Assembly: GCF_000828085.3 (NCBI RefSeq)
Contig: NZ_JXCA02000003.1
Location: 15,007 to 74,456, forward strand
Length of the DNA stretch: 59,450 nt
Direction: 5' to 3'
Source of the DNA: Scytonema tolypothrichoides VB-61278
GTDB taxonomy: Bacteria; Cyanobacteriota; Cyanobacteriia; Cyanobacteriales; Nostocaceae
Shown: positions 56,002 to 59,450 of the stretch, one piece after another
Layout of the letters: each line of letters starts with the position of its first letter
How positions within the stretch are numbered: the first letter of the stretch is position 1
Position numbers and translations under genes: made by a program
Notes under the pieces: generated by a model
The model's database searches: none
Told to the model about the DNA's origin: nothing
Seen by the model: only the letters and a program-made list of their open reading frames with translations

Positions 56002-56532
56002 CTAGCCCGAAGTGTTAACGCTATCTTTTTCTGGTATAAGGTAGATACCTCCAGAAATGATTGTCAGAACAACAGAAATCCAGAAAGCAATAATGGAAGG
56101 TAATTGCCATGCTTGGGGTAGAGGTGCAATCAGAAGTGCGATCGCAATGATTTGACTGACTGTTTTGAGTTTGCCCCAAATATTCGCCCCCGTAATCTTG
56201 GTTTTACTAACACGCCAACCTGCAATAGCCAACTCTCGTGCCAAAATAAGAAATACTCCCCAAGCAGGGACTTTTCCTAACTCAATTAAAGCCAGTAACG
56301 GCGCAAGTACCAGCAATTTATCGACCAAGGGGTCAAGAAATTTACCCAAGTCGCTGATTTGGTTAAGTTTCCGCGCCAAATAGCCATCTAACCAATCAGT
56401 CAGCGAAGCGACGAGAAAAATTGCCAAACAAATCCATCTGGCTTGGGCTGTCGGGTTGTGTAAACCATAAAGCAGAAATGGTATACCCAGAAGGCGAGAG
56501 AAGGTAATCCAGTTAGGTAAAGTCATAAACAA
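56002..56532 (-). CDS. pgsA: CDP-diacylglycerol-glycerol-3-phosphate 3-phosphatidyltransferase
   Basis: A 176-residue membrane enzyme making phosphatidylglycerol phosphate, the committed step to phosphatidylglycerol, a phospholipid essential for photosystems. The CDP-alcohol phosphotransferase motif is complete: SLTDWLDGYLARKLNQISDL, then GKFLDPLVDK (D-x2-DG-x2-AR-x8-G-x3-D-x3-D pattern). About five membrane helices. Length is typical. Confidence 0.94.
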   Translation of the reverse strand: MFMTLPNWITFSRLLGIPFLLYGLHNPTAQARWICLAIFLVASLTDWLDGYLARKLNQISDLGKFLDPLVDKLLVLAPLLALIELGKVPAWGVFLILARELAIAGWRVSKTKITGANIWGKLKTVSQIIAIALLIAPLPQAWQLPSIIAFWISVVLTIISGGIYLIPEKDSVNTSG

Positions 56533-56918
56533 TTCAAAATTCGCTCATTCTAAATTAGGAAACGATTATGGTGATAATCCGTTTAGTTGTTAACTATAGG
56601 TCTAACAGCTTAGGAAGAGGAGGCAGTGCGCCCTTGGGGGTTCCCCCGAGTGTGCAACCGGGTGAACGAAAAAAGGTGTGGGAAACAGAGATTTAGCGTA
56701 CTACAGCGCTTTTGAGGTACGTGAGGTACACCAATTTCAGGGATGGTTTTTAAACTTTGAATTTGAATCGGTCGCAATACCTCATAAACATCGAATCTGC
56801 TGTACATACGCTAACTAAACTCCGACTAAATAGATGTTAACTTTAATCAGATTTTGGATTAATTATTTTTGAGATCTTGTAGCTTCTTCAACTAGGTCAG
56901 AAAGGTAAGGATTCAGGT
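56533..56918. other. Gene-free stretch with GGGGGTTCCCCC palindrome
   Basis: No gene recognised. Near 56625-56665 is a GC-rich repeat (GCCCTTGGGGGTTCCCCCGA, then GGGTGAACG) of the same sort as in the element at 6444-6598. A minus-strand frame reading through it (LHTRGNPQGRTASSS) is typical of repeat-derived spurious frames. GAGGTAC occurs twice at 56714-56730. Confidence 0.45.
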
Positions 56919-57104
56919 CTAAAGTTGGAGAATTAAAGATGGTGCAAGCACATTTGGGTGAACCATCGCTTTTATCGCTTGCGCAAAAAAGTCAATCACG
57001 AAACGTCCTTGACGACGACAGGTTTGTACTACCGTCAACAACGAATTACCGGAATGACCCCAAAGCAGGTTCGCTAACACCATAAGAATCTGATAAAACA
57101 TCAC
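56919..57104 (-). pseudogene. IS66-like transposase C-terminal remnant
   Basis: The frame contains LLTVVQTCRRQGRFVIDFFA, then QAIKAMVHPNVLAPSLI, which resembles the end of IS66-type transposases (pattern RLLTVVxTCRxQGRxxxxFL...PSLx). Upstream catalytic parts are absent. The first residues (MMFYQILMVLANLLWG) may be part of the same protein or unrelated. Identification is from remembered consensus. Confidence 0.5.
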
Positions 57105-57204
57105 AAGAATATGGAAGAAATTGAGTGTTGGAGCTGACTACACTCAAGTTAGCTAAAACACAGAAAATCTAGAAGTTAATCACCATGTCTAAAGTGCCTT
57201 CTAA

Positions 57205-57432
57205 CTCTCAGCGGGAGTCGGGAAAGATCCCCGCCGCGTCCTCGGAGCGATCCGCACTGTGATCTTCGCCCTCATGCATGGGATCAACAACATCTTCCCC
57301 ACTGCCGTGGTAGCTGGTCTCGCTATCACCGAGGTCTTCCGCCGCAGCGGATCGATCTGGCCCGGTCTCGTCGTCCATTTCGTTTTCAACCTGCCCTCGT
57401 TCCTGTTGATGGTGTTCACCAGCACGGGCTAA
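57205..57432 (+). pseudogene. CPBP-family protease C-terminal fragment, GC-rich
   Basis: An open stretch of 75 codons to TAA reads GAIRTVIFALMHGINNIFPT, then AVVAGLAITEVFRRSGSIWP and GLVVHFVFNLPSF. This fits the C-terminal half of CPBP (CAAX protease/Abi) membrane metalloproteases, with the FxxxH (FALMH) and the later HFxxN motifs, but the EExxxR motif and start are missing. Bases 57241-57420 are 105/180 G+C with many G/C third positions, unlike the AT-rich surroundings. It is likely a recent fragment from a GC-rich donor. Confidence 0.65.
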
Positions 57433-57512
57433 CCTGGCACTTCTTCATATTGATCGGAGGTTGCTGTCTCAGCAGCGCAAGATATAGTCAAACGGATGAA
57501 CAAAGGAACACA

Positions 57513-57674
57513 ATGAAAAAGCCTGAGTTCGATGATCTCGGGTCTATGGTTCCGATGGATCGGATCGGTCAGGCAACGGAAATTGCTCAAGCGGTTGTGT
57601 TTCTCTGCTCTGATGCTGCTAGCTATATTACGGGACAACCCTTAGTCATTGATGGTGGATATAGAGTGAGTTGA
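57513..57674 (+). pseudogene. Short-chain dehydrogenase C-terminal fragment
   Basis: A 53-codon frame: MVPMDRIGQATEIAQAVVFL, then CSDAASYITGQPLVIDGGY and VS. This is the ending of a classical SDR (R-x-G-xx-E-IA...V-FL-SDAAS-xITG-x-DGGY). The Rossmann fold and catalytic Tyr-x3-Lys are missing. The tail and following bases are duplicated at 58880-59000. Confidence 0.8.
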
Positions 57675-57715
57675 TTGTTGATTGTTGATGGTGGAATCAC
57701 AGTAAATTGATCCAT
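57601..57715 (+). repeat. Direct repeat flanking the MDR gene, left copy
   Basis: About 115 bases, from the SDR tail (TTCTCTGCTCTGATGCTGC) through GGTGGAATCACAGTAAAT and GATCCATA. The right copy is at 58880-59000 with scattered mismatches. The two enclose the oxidoreductase gene. Confidence 0.75.
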
Positions 57716-57760
57716 AGGTCACTAAACCTACTCAATCATTTTAGACGCAAGGAGGCTAGT

Positions 57761-58726
57761 ATGGAGTACATGCAAGCTGCGGTACTGACCGCTTTTGGTA
57801 AAGCTGAGGTGTTTGAATTTCAAAACATACCTAAGCCAGTTCCAAAAGCGACCCAAGTTCTGGTACGAGTATATGCGACCTCGATCAATCCCATTGATTA
57901 TCAAACTCGTCGGGGTGACTACAAAGATTTAGTTCGTCTCCCTGCAATTATCGGAGTTGACGTTTCGGGTGTGATTGAAGCAATTGGAGAGGCAGTAACC
58001 CGTTTCAAGGTAGGAGATGAAGTTTACTACTCACCCCAGGTTTTTGGAGAGTTTGGTAGTTATGCTCAATACCACGTTGCAGAGGAAAGCATTATTGCAG
58101 TTAAGCCTATTAATTTGACCCATGTTGAGGCAGCTTGCTTTCCGTCGGCAGGAGGAACCGCTTGGGATTGCCTTGTAACCAGGGGAAATTTACAAGTCGG
58201 TGAGACGGTTCTAATTCATGCTGGAGCGGGTGGAGTCGGTTCTATCGCAATTCAACTGGCGAAAGCAATGGGTGCTTATGTATTTACAACATGCAGTGCA
58301 GAAAACTTCGACTTAGTTAAGAAGCTGGGTGCAGATTATCCAATCGACTACAAGCATGAAAATTATATTGAAGTGATTGGGCGAGAAACTAATGGTCGCG
58401 GTGTTGATTTGGTTTTAGATACGGTCGGAGGAGATACGATTGGACGTAGCTCAGAAGTGATTCATCCATTTGGCAAACTTGTCACAATCGTCGATATTGC
58501 AACTCCTCAAACACTTTTTGATGCCTGGGGTAAGAATTTGACTATTCACTTCGTTTTCAATCCTCAGTGTAGGAGCCAATTGGACGCACTGAGGAACCTG
58601 ATTGAACGCTACCAGATTCGACCAGTTGTTGATTCAGTTCTGCCTTGGAGTGACATAGTTCAAGCTCATCAACGTTTAGAAAAGGGAGGAATGCGAGGCA
58701 AGATTGTACTGCAATTGACTGAGTGA
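57761..58726 (+). CDS. MDR-superfamily NADP-dependent oxidoreductase
   Basis: A 321-residue zinc-independent medium-chain reductase of the quinone-oxidoreductase group. An N-terminal GroES-like domain (MQAAVLTAFGKAEVFEFQNI; INPIDYQTRRGD) and a Rossmann domain with HAGAGGVGSIAIQLAKAMGA followed by the SAENFDLVKKLGADYPIDYK stretch typical of NADP binders. ATG 57761 is chosen because AAGGAGG precedes it; the frame is open from 57707. Likely reduces quinones or enones. Flanked by duplicated SDR tails, which suggests local duplication or transfer of the segment. Confidence 0.88.
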   Translation: MEYMQAAVLTAFGKAEVFEFQNIPKPVPKATQVLVRVYATSINPIDYQTRRGDYKDLVRLPAIIGVDVSGVIEAIGEAVTRFKVGDEVYYSPQVFGEFGSYAQYHVAEESIIAVKPINLTHVEAACFPSAGGTAWDCLVTRGNLQVGETVLIHAGAGGVGSIAIQLAKAMGAYVFTTCSAENFDLVKKLGADYPIDYKHENYIEVIGRETNGRGVDLVLDTVGGDTIGRSSEVIHPFGKLVTIVDIATPQTLFDAWGKNLTIHFVFNPQCRSQLDALRNLIERYQIRPVVDSVLPWSDIVQAHQRLEKGGMRGKIVLQLTE

Positions 58727-58866
58727 TAAACCCGCTTACTTTGTTGCTTGCCTTCTCACTGAATTTAGTTTGTCGTCTACTGTTTTGAAGCTTCCTATGA
58801 ATGACCGCAGTATCTACCATCAGCGCTAGTTAGTGGAGCAATTTTGCCAATTCAAGTGGCACTCAA

Positions 58867-58971
58867 CGCACTGCTATTTTTCTTTGCTCTGATGCTGCGA
58901 GCTACATTACGGGGCAACCCTTGGCGATCGATGGTGGATATACAGTGAGTTATATAATTTTTGATTGTTGA
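58867..58971 (+). pseudogene. Second short-chain dehydrogenase tail
   Basis: Open frame RTAIFLCSDAASYITGQPLA, then IDGGYTVSYIIFDC and TGA. It is the same SDR C-terminus as at 57513-57674 with substitutions, and nothing recognisable before it. Confidence 0.75.
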
Positions 58972-59000
58972 TGGTGGAATCACAGTGAATCGATCCATAA
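58880..59000 (+). repeat. Direct repeat flanking the MDR gene, right copy
   Basis: Matches 57601-57715 over its length, including TTGATTGTTGATGGTGGAAT near 58960. It contains a HIP1-like GCGATCGATGG variation where the left copy reads GTCATTGATGG. Confidence 0.75.
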
Positions 59001-59066
59001 ATAAATCAAATCACGATGGTTCCTTGAAGTGATGGTCAACTCTACAGTTTTAAGGTGGTAGATAAA

Positions 59067-59336
59067 ATGATTAAGTGCAAAGATTTTGCGCCTCGGATTA
59101 CTAAACGGGGATCCTTCGGCGGACCTGCCGAGTATGAATCCTTCTCTGAGGTTGTGAGTGCTGTAAATCAGTGGATCGAAAATACAACGATACAGATGAT
59201 CAATGTTGAAACCGTTGTTTTACCAGATCGTATAGAAGGCACAAGTGATGGTGTCTACGGAGTGACGGTCAGTAATGGTTTCTACCCAGTGATGATCAGT
59301 CAAGGCGTTATATCAAGTTCGGATGAACACTTATAA
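59067..59336 (+). CDS. Small hypothetical protein
   Basis: An 89-residue protein, not recognised with certainty: MIKCKDFAPRITKRGSFGGP, then YESFSEVVSAVNQWIENTTI and MINVETVVLP. The mix of a short helix (FSEVVSAVNQWIE) and beta-rich part resembles small cytoplasmic proteins of unknown function. ATG 59067 with AAGGTGG eight bases before is preferred over the GTG at 59055. Its stop codon abuts the stop of the opposing partial gene. Confidence 0.6.
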   Translation: MIKCKDFAPRITKRGSFGGPAEYESFSEVVSAVNQWIENTTIQMINVETVVLPDRIEGTSDGVYGVTVSNGFYPVMISQGVISSSDEHL

Positions 59337-59450
59337 TTAAATTGCCCTGGTCATCGGCCACCAATGGTAGCAAGTCAACCCGCGAATAAAATCACGTTGT
59401 TCAAGTAATTGTTGGCAACGATAAACTAACAATTTTTCTAACTCCTCTAA
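59337..59450 (-). CDS. Partial reading frame at window edge
   Basis: A minus-strand frame open from the window edge to TAA at 59337-59339, encoding ELEKLLVYRCQQLLEQRDFI, then RGLTCYHWWPMTRAI. The composition looks protein-like, possibly a transposase C-terminus, but I do not recognise the family. It converges on the small hypothetical gene with stop codons directly adjacent. Confidence 0.35.
   Translation of the reverse strand, partial: LEELEKLLVYRCQQLLEQRDFIRGLTCYHWWPMTRAI

Larger units (their letters stand above)
58727..59066. other. Gap with second SDR tail
   Basis: 340 bases without an intact gene. It holds the second SDR tail (58867-58971) and right-hand direct repeat (58880-59000). 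A possible ribosome-binding site AAGGTGG (59052-59058) precedes the ATG at 59067. Confidence 0.5.

Noticed and set aside
56610-56807. 65-codon minus-strand frame ending in TRLHTRGNPQGRTASSS
   Set aside because: Such endings arise from the GGGGGTTCCCCC dispersed repeat and not from a conserved protein.
57201-57425. 74-codon minus-strand frame over the GC-rich segment
   Set aside because: It is antisense to the CPBP fragment, whose frame shows clear family motifs.
1-59450. tRNA, rRNA, riboswitch or CRISPR array
   Set aside because: No cloverleaf with a TTC-type loop, no rRNA-like stretch and no spaced identical repeats were noticed on reading; a covariance-model scan would be needed to exclude small RNAs.

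Overview
The window comes from a cyanobacterial chromosome, most likely a filamentous, Nostocales-type genome with a large repeat load. The evidence is a set of cyanobacterial or plastid-lineage proteins (Ycf34, Ycf46, a Tab2/Atab2 homologue, a CPP1-like J-domain protein, COP23, 4-hydroxyphenylpyruvate dioxygenase, a carotenoid oxygenase). Also typical are many HIP1 octamers (GCGATCGC), WD40 kinase and NB-ARC/WD40 signalling proteins, and many short dispersed palindromes and decayed insertion sequences. The genus cannot be fixed from sequence reading alone. I saw no tRNA, rRNA or CRISPR array.

Layout. 1-1.0 kb holds repeats and an IS982-like transposase remnant. 1.2-5.8 kb is housekeeping: tsaB, ycf34, cca, lepB, and a dihydroorotase whose metal-binding HxH motif reads QVH. 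5.8-7.0 kb is a nest of dead elements: a TnpB zinc-ribbon remnant abutted by an IS5-family element, whose transposase is broken by frameshifts, a nonsense codon and a roughly 155-bp miniature element. 7.2-13 kb carries two divergent signalling genes, a Ser/Thr kinase with seven WD40 repeats and an NB-ARC protein with fourteen, then a WD40 scrap. 13-14 kb has a DUF433/DUF5615 toxin-antitoxin pair and a 305-bp deletion derivative of an IS5-type element with perfect 17-bp ends. 14.3-25.7 kb: Tab2, a TldE/PmbA-like protein, a ClC-CBS-USP protein with an altered gating-glutamate motif, a Na/Pi cotransporter, COP23 and a double-trypsin TPR protein. 25.9-28 kb is a decaying ATPase/TPR locus; 28.1-30.4 kb has ycf46 and an SH3 protein; 31.1-32.5 kb is an IS110-family transposase with a structured upstream region that may encode its bridge RNA.

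33-48.6 kb: carotenoid oxygenase, histidine phosphatase, aspartoacylase-like protein, era plus a LuxR-type regulator, an HMA-PAP2 fusion, tsaE, yvcK, ruvC, an OmpR-type regulator, a CPP1-like protein, a HAD phosphatase, hppD and a parvulin. 48.8-55.8 kb is a phosphate-acquisition block: a glycerophosphodiesterase nested inside a phytase-like propeller and the pstS-pstC-pstA-pstB operon, with a clear tandem Pho box upstream of pstS. pgsA follows. The last 3 kb is a scrapyard around an intact MDR-type oxidoreductase: an IS66 C-terminus, a GC-rich CPBP-protease fragment that looks foreign, two copies of an SDR tail and two small genes at the edge.

Themes. Phosphate genes recur (Na/Pi cotransporter, GDPD, pstSCAB, PAP2). 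Dispersed repeats have entered coding sequence in frame in at least four proteins, usually in linkers or loops. No convincing wholly new multi-gene system is present. The most checkable novelties are the miniature-element family, the candidate bridge RNA, the residue substitutions in ClC and dihydroorotase, the unusual domain fusions and the GC-rich transferred fragment.
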